This document shows positions 7,096 through 14,818 of a stretch of 40,664 nucleotides of DNA, one piece after another. Numbering within the stretch: the first letter of the stretch is position 1; every line of letters begins with the position of its first letter. The DNA is taken from contig JACRLV010000253.1 of assembly GCA_016235145.1 (NCBI GenBank), positions 1 through 40,664 of the forward strand. The letters run 5' to 3'. Source of the DNA: Planctomycetota bacterium (lineage in GTDB: Bacteria; Planctomycetota; Phycisphaerae; UBA1845; Fen-1342). The notes under the pieces were generated by a model. It was not told the DNA's origin and made no database searches. It saw only the letters and a program-made list of their open reading frames with translations. A program made the translations under genes and the position numbers.

Positions 7096-7989
7096 ATGCT
7101 CCAGATTGATCGAATCCGACTCGACCCCGCATATCACGAGCGGCTGTGCGCACACGGGCTTTCCACGGTCGAGGCGGCCCTGTCGCGCCTCGACGGGCAA
7201 GTCTTCGCCTGGAGCCGTTCGACCGACACGGTCTACATCCGCGGCCTCGACGGCCGGCCCGGTTTCTTCCTGAAGCGATACTACTATCCGAGCTGGTTGC
7301 GCCGAATCCGCGGCATGTTCCGCGGAACCTTTTTCGGCCTGCCACGCGCCCAGGCTGAGGCGCAGCTGCTGAACGAAATGCGCGCGCTCGGCGTGCCGGC
7401 CGTGCGGCCTGTCGCCTGCGGAACGCGCCGCGTCGGGCATTTCGTCACCGCCTGTTTTCTGGCCACCGAAGAAGTGCCGGGCGCGAGGAACCTCACGACC
7501 TTCGCCGCGGACGCCGCCTCCGGCGAGATTCGTCTGACACTCGCGCAGCGAAGAGCCCTGATCAAGGCCCTTGCCCAGCACATCGCGAACGCGCACTCCG
7601 CAGGATTCGCCCACGGCCAGCTTTTCTGGCGCAACATCCTCGTGCGGATCGGTCCGTCCGGCGACGGCGAGTTTTTCTTTCTCGACGCCCGGCCGCGCCG
7701 CGCGGGCCGGCGGCGCGGTCGTCGGTCGGAGTGGTGGATCGAAGAGATTGCACACCTGGCCGCATCCGCCCGGCCGTTCACGACTCGCGCGGAACGCATG
7801 CGCTTTCTGATCGCATACTACGGAGCCCGCAGCCTCACGCCGGACCGCCGGCGCCAGATACGGCACATCGACCGCCTCGCGCAGCGCTGGAGCCGCCACG
7901 AACGGCAGCGCATCCGCATGTCCGAGCGATTTGAAGAATGGAACCGTCGGCTGCAAAGCGAACTGGCGGCGAGCGGAGGATCGTTGTGA
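7096..7989 (+). CDS. LPS-kinase-like protein (Kdo/WaaP family), catalytic Asp replaced by Gln
   Basis: A 297-residue protein with the protein-kinase-like fold of bacterial LPS kinases, which phosphorylate Kdo or heptose in the inner core at the membrane. Lys60 in FFLKRYYYP fits the ATP-anchoring lysine. The catalytic loop reads AHGQLFWRNILV (172-183): Asn180 is kept but the position usually held by Asp in HGDL or HRD is Gln175. The metal-binding Asp of FLDARPRR (Asp197) is present. It may therefore be a weak kinase or a pseudokinase partner of the next gene, whose HRD is intact. ATG 7096 is chosen because the upstream in-frame sequence is repeat DNA. The start of the next gene overlaps its stop as GTGA, so the two are translationally coupled. 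Confidence 0.82.
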   Translation: MLQIDRIRLDPAYHERLCAHGLSTVEAALSRLDGQVFAWSRSTDTVYIRGLDGRPGFFLKRYYYPSWLRRIRGMFRGTFFGLPRAQAEAQLLNEMRALGVPAVRPVACGTRRVGHFVTACFLATEEVPGARNLTTFAADAASGEIRLTLAQRRALIKALAQHIANAHSAGFAHGQLFWRNILVRIGPSGDGEFFFLDARPRRAGRRRGRRSEWWIEEIAHLAASARPFTTRAERMRFLIAYYGARSLTPDRRRQIRHIDRLAQRWSRHERQRIRMSERFEEWNRRLQSELAASGGSL

Positions 7990-8867
7990 GACGATCTCAG
8001 GCGATCGCCCCCGACTGGGCCGATCGGCTCCAATCACTGACGCCGAGTTGGCTGGCGGCGCTGCTCATGCAGTCGCCGGCGCAGGCACCTCTGCCGGGCC
8101 GCTGGGAAGAGCTGAGCAAGCCGGGGCTCGGCACGCGGCAACGGTGGCGCTGGACGCCGCCGGGAACCAGCGACACCGATGACTCTGGCGTGGTCTACGT
8201 AAAGCGCTACGGCCCGCCCGGCCCGCGGACGCAGTGGGACCGCATTTATCGGCAGGCGGCCCGCCATAGCCGTGCGTACTGGGAATTCGAGCGCTCGCGC
8301 GAACTGAACGAGGCTGAAATCGCCGCGCCTCGGGCAGTCGCGTTCATCGAGGAAATGAACGGGGCGCTCGAACACCGCAGCGCCGTCTTGCTCGAAAGCG
8401 TGCCCGGCCGGCCGCTCGACCGGCTGCTGCCGGAATTGCTCGCGACACGCGATCCGCGCATGATCGGCATTGCGCGGCACGATCTGGCAGCGCGGCTGGG
8501 CCGTTTCGTCGCGGCCTTCCACGGCACGGGCCTGTGCCATCGCGATCTCTATCTCTGCCATATTTTCGCGCAGCTCGACGAGGCCGCCGCCCGCCCGCCG
8601 CGGCTGGCCGTGATCGATCTGGCCCGCACGCACCGGCCGCGGCTGTTTCGTCCGCGCTGGATCATCAAGGATCTCGCCCAGCTCGACTATTCCGCCCGCC
8701 AGGCCGGGCTCTCGCGCACCGACCGGTATCGCACGCTCTGCGCCTACCTGGGGCTGGCGCCGGGCACGCCGCGGTTGCGCTGGTATGCCCGTCGCGTCAC
8801 TCGAAAGGCCGACGCCATCGAGCGCCGCGACCGGCGCAAGGCGCTTCAGCGGAACATTTGCTCGTGA
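7986..8867 (+). CDS. LPS core heptose kinase, WaaP/RfaP-like
   Basis: A 293-residue homologue of WaaP (RfaP), the cytoplasmic-side kinase that phosphorylates the first heptose of the LPS inner core with ATP. YVKRYG carries the ATP-binding lysine (Lys73). The catalytic loop CHRDLYLCHIF (184-194) closely mirrors the WaaP pattern HRDxYxCH, and VIDLARTH followed by RWIIKDLAQLDYSA matches the family's metal-binding Asp and KDL segment. GTG 7986 is preferred over ATG 7938 because GGAGGA (7975-7980) sits six bases before it and because it gives a four-base GTGA overlap with the previous stop. The next gene overlaps in the same GTGA manner, so the cluster is one operon. Confidence 0.88.
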   Translation: MRRSQAIAPDWADRLQSLTPSWLAALLMQSPAQAPLPGRWEELSKPGLGTRQRWRWTPPGTSDTDDSGVVYVKRYGPPGPRTQWDRIYRQAARHSRAYWEFERSRELNEAEIAAPRAVAFIEEMNGALEHRSAVLLESVPGRPLDRLLPELLATRDPRMIGIARHDLAARLGRFVAAFHGTGLCHRDLYLCHIFAQLDEAAARPPRLAVIDLARTHRPRLFRPRWIIKDLAQLDYSARQAGLSRTDRYRTLCAYLGLAPGTPRLRWYARRVTRKADAIERRDRRKALQRNICS

Positions 8868-10030
8868 AGGTTGCGATCGTCAACGAGAGCGTCGATCCGG
8901 TCCGCGGCGGGGCCGAAACCTCCGCAAACGAGATGGCGGTCCGGCTCGCCGAATGGGGAGCGGAAGTCACGCTGGTCGCGGCCGATGCGCCGCCGGGTCC
9001 GGTTCAAGAAAAGGTGCGGAGCGTCGTCCTTTCGCGGCGCGGCGCCACGCGTGCGGGCCGCACATGCGCCTTCTTGCAATCCGTCGAGCAGCATTGCCGC
9101 GACGTCCGTTACGACATCGTCCACGCCGTGATGCCCTGCCTGTCGTGCGACCTGTACCAGCCGCGCGGCGGCACGTTCGCCGCCACGATCGCACACAACC
9201 TCGCCCGAGCGCCGAACGCGGCGGCCCGACTTGTGCGCCGAGTCGCCGGCCCGCTGAACTTCAAGCAGCAATACCTGCGACGTGTCGAACGCGACCTGCT
9301 CCTGCGTTCCAACCCGCCATTTGTGGCAGCCGTCAGCAATCTGGTCGCCCAACAGGTGCGCGACCACGTGCCGGATTTCCCGGCGGATCGGCTGCGGGTG
9401 ATCTTCAACGCCTGCGGCGCAGCGGAACAAGACCCGCCCACCGACTCGGAACGAATGGAAGCACGGAGAAAGCTGGCCGTGGCTCCGGATTGCGCGCTGT
9501 TGCTGTTCGTCGCGCACAATTTCCGCCTCAAAGGGCTACCCGAGCTGCTCGAATCGCTCCGTGGAATAGGCCTCGACAGCTGGACGCTGCTGATCGCCGG
9601 CCGCGGCGATTCGTCGCCATATCTCAAGGCCGCCGCGCGGCTAATTATCAGCGATCGCGTGCGTTTCCTGGGATCCGTACCCGCCGTTCGTCCGCTGCTG
9701 GCGGCGGCGGATCTGCTGGTTCATCCAACCTGGTACGACCCGTGCAGCCGCGTCGTCCTTGAGGCGTTATGCGCCGGCGTGCCCGTCGTCACCACGCGGC
9801 TGAACGGTGCGTGCGAAGCGATCCCGGCCGGCGCGGGAATCGTGATCGAATCGCCGGCGGACACCGCTGCTCTTTCCGCCGCGATTCAGTCCGCGTTGAA
9901 ACCCGCGGTCCGAGCTGCGTCCGCGGAGCACGTCCCTGCCCAGCGCGCAGCCCTTTCGATGCGCCGCCACGCCGAAGATTTGCTCCGTTTCTATCAGTTG
10001 GTCTGCTCGGCCCGCTCAACCAGCCGTTGA
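8864..10030 (+). CDS. GT4-family LPS core glycosyltransferase (WaaG-like)
   Basis: A 388-residue GT-B enzyme of family GT4. The N-terminus KVAIVNESVDPVRGGAETSA carries the glycine-rich acceptor loop. The C-terminal domain has LLFVAHNFRLKGLPELLESL, LLIAGRGD, FLGSVPAVRPLLAAADLLVH, and the donor-site PTWYDPCSRVVLEALCAGVP. This layout is typical of WaaG, which adds the first outer-core hexose. GTG 8864 overlaps the TGA of the preceding kinase gene as GTGA, so it is translationally coupled as the last gene of the LPS-core operon. WaaG is an inference from context; other core hexosyltransferases of GT4 look alike. Confidence 0.86.
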   Translation: MKVAIVNESVDPVRGGAETSANEMAVRLAEWGAEVTLVAADAPPGPVQEKVRSVVLSRRGATRAGRTCAFLQSVEQHCRDVRYDIVHAVMPCLSCDLYQPRGGTFAATIAHNLARAPNAAARLVRRVAGPLNFKQQYLRRVERDLLLRSNPPFVAAVSNLVAQQVRDHVPDFPADRLRVIFNACGAAEQDPPTDSERMEARRKLAVAPDCALLLFVAHNFRLKGLPELLESLRGIGLDSWTLLIAGRGDSSPYLKAAARLIISDRVRFLGSVPAVRPLLAAADLLVHPTWYDPCSRVVLEALCAGVPVVTTRLNGACEAIPAGAGIVIESPADTAALSAAIQSALKPAVRAASAEHVPAQRAALSMRRHAEDLLRFYQLVCSARSTSR

Positions 10031-10065
10031 GGTAAGTTTTCACAACTCCATGAGCAGCAGTTGGT

Positions 10066-10071
10066 TATAAT
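10066..10071 (+). promoter_or_regulatory. consensus -10 box TATAAT
   Basis: A perfect TATAAT lies about 120 bases before the exported dockerin protein at 10190. The 12 bases TTGGTTATAATT (10061-10072) recur at 21401-21412. No -35 hexamer at 17 bases is evident. The resulting leader would be roughly 110 bases. Confidence 0.5.
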
Positions 10072-10189
10072 TTACCGGCGGGCCTGTTTTCCGTTGCTTT
10101 TCACAGTTCGCGCGCCTAGGATTAGTGGGAGATGGCCTCACTGTCTTCTTGCGCCGAGACTGGTTGGGTCCGGCGGGAGCTGGGCGCGC

Positions 10190-11257
10190 ATGGTTTGGTT
10201 CCGACGAGTGCGCACATCCTTTCTTGCCATTCTGTTGGCCGGTGCGCCCGCTCTCGGAGATCAATTCGGTCCGGCCCCCGTCTTCGAAACGACACTGCGC
10301 GGGGATTTTGCAGTCGGTCAGAACGCCACCCGCATTTCGTCCGGCTCGCAGGTCGAACCATTTGCGATCTCGCTGAACTGGCCCGGAACCGTCGTGAAAG
10401 CCTACGCAAACTGGAGCTATCTCACCTGGTTCCCGGGCGATATCAGCGAGGCGACCGTTGTGATCGCCGGCCAAGCCGTGGTCGGCGCGATGACGGCGTC
10501 GACGCTTTACGACACGGAGTGGGGCTACGACCACGTCGCGTCGTATTCGGCGGACGTCACGGCGATTGTCGCGGCGGCCGGCCCTGGGGATTTTGTGATC
10601 GAGAGCGCGACGGACGACCCCAACACGCTCGCCTTCGGCGAAGGGTTCACGCTGCTGGTCGTATACGATGACAGCTCAACGCTGCGGCACGTGCGCGTCT
10701 ATCTGGGCGGAATCAACTCGAGCGCGTTCAGCCTGGGAACCGGCTGGGGTTACATGCAGATGCAACCCAGCTTTCAGGGCGGCCCGCTGCACTTTTTCGT
10801 CAACGCCCTCGACGGCCAGGACACGCTTTACGAATCGTTCTACGTGAACGGGGTCAGCCTTGGCGGCGTGATCACTGGAGGATCGGGCGACAACGCATTC
10901 GTGGGCAGCGAGGGTCCGCCGCCGGTGGCTGCCGGCGAAGTGCGCTATGACCGTGCTGAAGGCGACATCGCCGCACACACCGCTTTGGGCGCAACGCAGG
11001 TGATTTTCGAAACCATCGGCCCGTTCAACCAGCACGACGCCATCGGACACACGATCGGCGCCCTTGCGTACGCATCCGCCTGTCCCCAGGACGTCACAGG
11101 CGACAACCAGGTCAACCTCGACGACCTGACCCAGATCCTCTCGCACTTCGGATTGGAAGACACGGGCTTCGCTGACGGCGACATCGACGGCGACCGAGAC
11201 GTCGATATCTCCGATCTTGCCGGCGTGTTGTCGGATTACGGCATTTCCTGCCCCTGA
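10190..11257 (+). CDS. exported protein with C-terminal dockerin-type repeats (DUF3344-like body)
   Basis: A 355-residue exported protein. Residues 1-22 form a signal peptide (basic start, hydrophobic LAILLAGAPALG, likely cut before DQFG). The body has alternating beta-strand sequence and FTLLVVYDDSSTLRHVRVYL near the middle, which resembles DUF3344 surface proteins; that link is tentative. The C-terminus holds two calcium-loop repeats, DVTGDNQVNLDDLTQILSHF and GDIDGDRDVDISDLAGVLSD, the dockerin-like tail typical of planctomycete exported proteins. ATG 10190 is chosen for the signal peptide and an upstream GGGAG; the frame stays open further upstream without signal features. A TATAAT box lies at 10066. 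Its role may be attachment to a surface or extracellular scaffold, which is inferred. Confidence 0.78.
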   Translation: MVWFRRVRTSFLAILLAGAPALGDQFGPAPVFETTLRGDFAVGQNATRISSGSQVEPFAISLNWPGTVVKAYANWSYLTWFPGDISEATVVIAGQAVVGAMTASTLYDTEWGYDHVASYSADVTAIVAAAGPGDFVIESATDDPNTLAFGEGFTLLVVYDDSSTLRHVRVYLGGINSSAFSLGTGWGYMQMQPSFQGGPLHFFVNALDGQDTLYESFYVNGVSLGGVITGGSGDNAFVGSEGPPPVAAGEVRYDRAEGDIAAHTALGATQVIFETIGPFNQHDAIGHTIGALAYASACPQDVTGDNQVNLDDLTQILSHFGLEDTGFADGDIDGDRDVDISDLAGVLSDYGISCP

Positions 11258-11291
11258 AGGCGCTCGCAGCCCGGAATACTCGCTCGCCGGC

Positions 11292-13043
11292 TCAGCGCTT
11301 GCGTTGCGCGAGCTTGGACCGCTTGGCGGCGACGAACGCGCGAATGTCCTCCGCCGAGTGCGTGTTGAGCACGGCGCCGGCGCGCAATCCCGCCCGCCGG
11401 GCCGTCACCACGCCGAACCGCATCTGGTCGAATTGATCCGTCGAATGTGCATCGCAGTCGATGCAGATCCTGGCGCCGCGCTGGTGCGCAAGGCGGGCGT
11501 GCTGGTCTTTCAGGTCCAGCCGATAAGTCGATGCGTTGATCTCCAGCGCCGTTCCGGTCGCCGCCGCTTCCAGCGCGATCGTCTCGATGTCTAGCTGCAT
11601 CGCGTCGCGGCGATTGATCAATCGACCGGTCGGGTGGGCGATGACGTTAACGTAGGGATTCCGAATCGCGGCCAGCGTACGGGCCGTGTTCTTGTCGATA
11701 TCCTTGCCCTGGCCGGTGTGCACGGACGCGACGACCCAGTCGAGCTCAGCGAGCAGCTCGTCGCCGTAGTCGAGCTGACCGTCGCCGAGAATATCCACCT
11801 CCGCCCCGATCCAGATCGTGATGCCCGAGACTCGCTTTGCGACCCGGCGCACGTCCTCGATGTGCTGCTTCAGCCGATCCGGCTTCAGGCCGTTCGCGAT
11901 CGCGCTGCTCTGCGAATGGTCGGTAACGCAGATGTACTCATACCCCAGCGCCTTCGCCGCCAGCGCCATTTCCTCCGCGCTGTTGTGGCCGTCGCTGGCG
12001 GTCGTGTGCATGTGCAGATCGCCGCGAATGTGTTTCAGCGTCAGCAAATCCTTCGGAATCTTTTGAAGTTCGAACTCCCCGCGGTCCTCGCGCAGCTCCG
12101 GCGGAAAGCACGGCAGGCCCAGGGCGGCGTAAATGTCCGGTTCTGTTTCGGCGGCGATCACCTTGCCGCCCTCGACCTCGCTGAGCGCGTATTCGTTCAG
12201 TGTCCAGCCGCGTTGCTGGGCCATCTCCCGCAATCGCACGTTGTGCGCCTTGCTGCCGGTGAAATACTGCCAGGCGGCGCCGAAACTCGCCGACGGAACG
12301 ACGCGCAGATCGACCTGAATCTCCCGCCCCGACCGGTATTCCAGCAGCACCGATCCCTTCGTGTCGCCCTTCGCCAGCACGCGCGTCACGCCCGGTTGGG
12401 TCGTGAACGCGTCGATCACCGCCGCACCGTCCGTCCCCACGCACAGCAGATCGAGATCGCCGACCGTTTCCTGCCCCCGCCGGAGCGAACCGGCGTGCTC
12501 CACGCGCGAAACGCCGGGGATCTGTTTCACGTTTTCCCTGCAAAGCTCCGCGACCTGCCAGGCGACGCCGAGCCGCGTGCGGCCCGCGACGCGGGCGAGA
12601 AATTCGAGCCCGTCGCGGATGTATTGAATGCTCTTTTCGGCGAACCCCTTCAGGCCCGCCAGCTTCCCGTCGGCGATCGCCTGCTTCAAATCGTCGAGGC
12701 TGGTGATGCCGCGCTCTTTCCACAGCACGGCGATCTTCTTGGGACCGAGGCCGGGGATGTTCCGCAGCTCCAGCAGCGAGATCGGCACCTCGCGGGCCAG
12801 CTCCTCGCGCAACACGATGCGGCCGGTCGTCAACAGCTCCTGGATCTTCTCCGCGGAGGCCTTGCCCACGCCCGCGAGCGTCGCCAACTCGCCGCGCTGC
12901 GCGACCTGCGTGATTTCTCCCGCCAGGTCGGCCACGGACCGCGCGACCCGACGATACGAATTCACCCGAAAAGAGTCTTCGCCCTTGATTTCGAGCAGGT
13001 CGGCGATTTCGTCAAAGGCCCTCGCGACATCGGCGTTTGTCAT
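11292..13043 (-). CDS. polX: DNA polymerase X with PHP domain
   Basis: A 583-residue bacterial family X DNA polymerase fused to a C-terminal PHP phosphoesterase domain, involved in gap-filling repair with 3'-5' exonuclease/AP-site processing. Helix-hairpin-helix motifs read LAGVGKASAEKIQEL (56-70) and IPGLGPKKIAVLW (96-108). The polymerase active site is GDLDLL (195-200; Asp196, Asp198) with the third acid in EIQVDL (Asp245). The PHP domain supplies GDLHMHTTASDG (341-352), VTDHSQ, GAEVDIL, HPTGR and IDCDAHS, all metal ligands in place. The length is usual. ATG 13043 is chosen because the upstream in-frame sequence is palindromic repeat DNA. The gene is convergent with the exported dockerin gene to its left. 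Confidence 0.95.
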   Translation of the reverse strand: MTNADVARAFDEIADLLEIKGEDSFRVNSYRRVARSVADLAGEITQVAQRGELATLAGVGKASAEKIQELLTTGRIVLREELAREVPISLLELRNIPGLGPKKIAVLWKERGITSLDDLKQAIADGKLAGLKGFAEKSIQYIRDGLEFLARVAGRTRLGVAWQVAELCRENVKQIPGVSRVEHAGSLRRGQETVGDLDLLCVGTDGAAVIDAFTTQPGVTRVLAKGDTKGSVLLEYRSGREIQVDLRVVPSASFGAAWQYFTGSKAHNVRLREMAQQRGWTLNEYALSEVEGGKVIAAETEPDIYAALGLPCFPPELREDRGEFELQKIPKDLLTLKHIRGDLHMHTTASDGHNSAEEMALAAKALGYEYICVTDHSQSSAIANGLKPDRLKQHIEDVRRVAKRVSGITIWIGAEVDILGDGQLDYGDELLAELDWVVASVHTGQGKDIDKNTARTLAAIRNPYVNVIAHPTGRLINRRDAMQLDIETIALEAAATGTALEINASTYRLDLKDQHARLAHQRGARICIDCDAHSTDQFDQMRFGVVTARRAGLRAGAVLNTHSAEDIRAFVAAKRSKLAQRKR

Positions 13044-13098
13044 CGGTTGGTTCCGCTGAGTTCCTTTGGTTGATCGCGTCGGGCGTACGGCAAGCACC

Positions 13099-13193
13099 GT
13101 AGCGGCCGGCGTCTCGCCGGCCGTAGAGCATGGAACCAACCCGGTGTTCCGGATCCGTGCAGAGTCTACGGCCTGCGAGACGCAGGCCGCTAC
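13099..13193. repeat. paired inverted palindromes with GCGTCTCGC core
   Basis: Two 29-bp units, 13099-13127 and 13165-13193, are inverted copies of each other. Each is itself a hairpin: GGCCGGCGTCTCGCCGGCC in the first, and GGCCTGCGAGACGCAGGCC in the second. The two differences between units are compensatory within the hairpin stem. The gap between them (37 bases) shows no gene. Confidence 0.7.
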
Positions 13194-13233
13194 TTTGCCG
13201 CAAGCGCCGGCGGTGCGATTCGTGAAAGCAACG

Positions 13234-13251
13234 TCGGACTCGGAAGTCCGA
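13234..13251. repeat. GTCGGAC-family palindrome
   Basis: TCGGACT and AGTCCGA flank CGGA. It is related to the 29-bp repeats at 6986 and 14594 and lies between polX and the thiolase gene. Confidence 0.5.
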
Positions 13252-13310
13252 TGCTACCGGCCCCACGCATGGGCGCTTGGGCTCCAAAAACGCGGCCGCT
13301 GCGAATATCG

Positions 13311-13316
13311 TATACT
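13311..13316 (+). promoter_or_regulatory. -10 box of thiolase gene, probably leaderless
   Basis: TATACT ends eight bases before the ATG at 13325 with only CCTCCGCC between. The expected transcription start would coincide with the start codon. No clear -35 is seen. Confidence 0.45.
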
Positions 13317-13324
13317 CCTCCGCC

Positions 13325-14566
13325 ATGAGCACGACACGCAAGGCCGCCATCGTCGCCGCCGTCCGCACCCCCATCGGGCGCTACGCCGGCGCGCTGTCCA
13401 AGGTCAGGCCGGACGATCTCGCCGCCCTGGTGATCCAGACCGTGGTGCAGCGCAGCGGCATCGACCCCGCCTTGATTGACGACGTTTATTTCGGCGCCGC
13501 CAACCAGGCAGGCGAGGACAACCGCAACGTCGCCCGCATGGCGGCGCTGCTCGCCGGACTGCCCGAAACCGTGGCCGGCTGCACGGTCAACCGGCTGTGC
13601 GCGTCGGGCCTTGAAGCGGTGAATATGGCGGCGCGGATGATCGAAACGGGCTGCGGCGACGTGATGATCGCCGGCGGCTGCGAGAGCATGACCCGCGCCC
13701 CGTTCGTCACCGCCAAGGCCGAAGAGCCCTATCAGCGCTCCGCCGAGACATACGACACCACGATTGGCTGGCGCTTCACCAATCCGCGCCTGGCCAAGCG
13801 ATTCCACCCGTTCAGCATGGGTGAGACCGCCGAAAACGTGGCGGAAAAATGGAAGCTAACGCGCGAGGAGCAGGATCACTTCGCGCTCGCCAGCCAGCGG
13901 AAATACGCTCGCGCGCAGCAGAGCGGCCGCTTCGGCCGCGAGATCGTCCCCGTGCCGCTGCCGGCCAGGAAAGGCGCTGAGCCCGTCCTGTTTTCGTCGG
14001 ATGAGCATCCGCGCACGGACGCGACGATGGAGTCGCTCGCCAAGCTCAAGCCGGCGTTTCGCGAAGGCGGGACGGTCACCGCGGGGAATTCCAGCGGCGT
14101 GAACGACGGGGCCGCCGCGTTGCTGTTGGTCGAATTGTCGCGGGCGCGGCAACTGGGCCTGACGCCCATGGCGACGGTTGGATTGTCCGCGACGGCGGGC
14201 GTGGATCCCGGCTGCATGGGTGTGGGGCCGGTGCCGGCGGTCAGGCGACTGCTTGCCCGCAGCGGCCTGACGATGCGCGAGATCGACCTGATTGAGCTGA
14301 ATGAAGCGTTTGCGGCGCAGTCGCTCGCCTGCATTCGTGATTGGGAGCTGCCTGCCGAATCCTGGTCTGGAGATGCCGCCGCACAGCCGATCCTGAACCC
14401 CAACGGCGGCGCGATCGCTCTCGGCCATCCGCTCGGGATGAGCGGGGCGCGCCTGGCAACCACCATTGTGCATGAAATGGCGGGAAATCCGCGAATCAAG
14501 CGGGCCATCGCGACGCTGTGCGTGGGCGTGGGCAAAGGCGTCGCCACGCTGATCGAACGGGCGTAG
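13325..14566 (+). CDS. acetyl-CoA acyltransferase (thiolase)
   Basis: A 413-residue type II thiolase that condenses or cleaves acyl-CoAs (acetyl-CoA C-acetyltransferase, beta-ketoacyl-CoA or 3-oxoadipyl-CoA thiolase). The nucleophilic cysteine is in [12 protein letters not shown] (about 90-101). The second thiolase box reads [20 protein letters not shown] with the catalytic His, and [11 protein letters not shown] carries the second cysteine. [10 protein letters not shown] is frequent in 3-oxoadipyl-CoA thiolases (PcaF/PaaJ type), but no aromatic-degradation genes are near, so acyl specificity is open. ATG 13325 gives the standard start [20 protein letters not shown]. The gene stands alone between repeat-filled intergenic regions. 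Confidence 0.92.
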   Translation: MSTTRKAAIVAAVRTPIGRYAGALSKVRPDDLAALVIQTVVQRSGIDPALIDDVYFGAANQAGEDNRNVARMAALLAGLPETVAGCTVNRLCASGLEAVNMAARMIETGCGDVMIAGGCESMTRAPFVTAKAEEPYQRSAETYDTTIGWRFTNPRLAKRFHPFSMGETAENVAEKWKLTREEQDHFALASQRKYARAQQSGRFGREIVPVPLPARKGAEPVLFSSDEHPRTDATMESLAKLKPAFREGGTVTAGNSSGVNDGAAALLLVELSRARQLGLTPMATVGLSATAGVDPGCMGVGPVPAVRRLLARSGLTMREIDLIELNEAFAAQSLACIRDWELPAESWSGDAAAQPILNPNGGAIALGHPLGMSGARLATTIVHEMAGNPRIKRAIATLCVGVGKGVATLIERA

Positions 14567-14593
14567 CGCGAAGGCCGCGCGGGCTCCGCATTT

Positions 14594-14622
14594 GTAGCGT
14601 CGGACCTCCGAGTCCGACGACG
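14594..14622. repeat. dispersed palindromic repeat, copy 2 (GTCGGAC family)
   Basis: This 29-bp unit is identical to 6986-7014. It sits directly between the thiolase stop and the 98-bp tandem repeat. Confidence 0.7.
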
Positions 14623-14818
14623 AGCCCGGTGCCACTGCTCCGTGAGCAGTGAGTTGTTGCGAGAGGTCACTGCTGGCACAGCAGCGGCACCTCGGGAAGT
14701 TTCGCAAGACGGCCGACTCGAGCCCGGTGCCACTGCTCTGTGAGCAGTGAGTTGTTGCGAGAGATCACTGCTGGCAGAGCATTGGCGCCTCGGAAAGTTC
14801 TTCAAGGCGGCTCGACTC
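14621..14818. repeat. 98-bp tandem duplication with internal palindromes
   Basis: Two copies start at 14621 and 14719, both opening CGAGCCCGGTGCCACTGCTC. Each contains CACTGCTC-TGAGCAGTG stem-loop arms, then GAGTTGTTGCGAGAG and CACTGCTGGCA. Copies differ at a dozen or so positions. The second copy runs over the 3' end of the minus-strand GTPase gene (stop at 14802), so the end of that protein is repeat-derived. Confidence 0.75.

Noticed and set aside
8534-8863. N-terminal extension of the GT4 gene back into the kinase gene
   Set aside because: The extension is Arg/Pro/Ala-rich out-of-frame kinase sequence; GTG 8864 with the GTGA overlap gives the standard GT4 N-terminus.
11634-13073. Long plus-strand open frame opposite polX
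   Set aside because: A typical GC-rich antisense shadow with His/Arg/Gln-rich composition; polX on the other strand has complete catalytic motifs.
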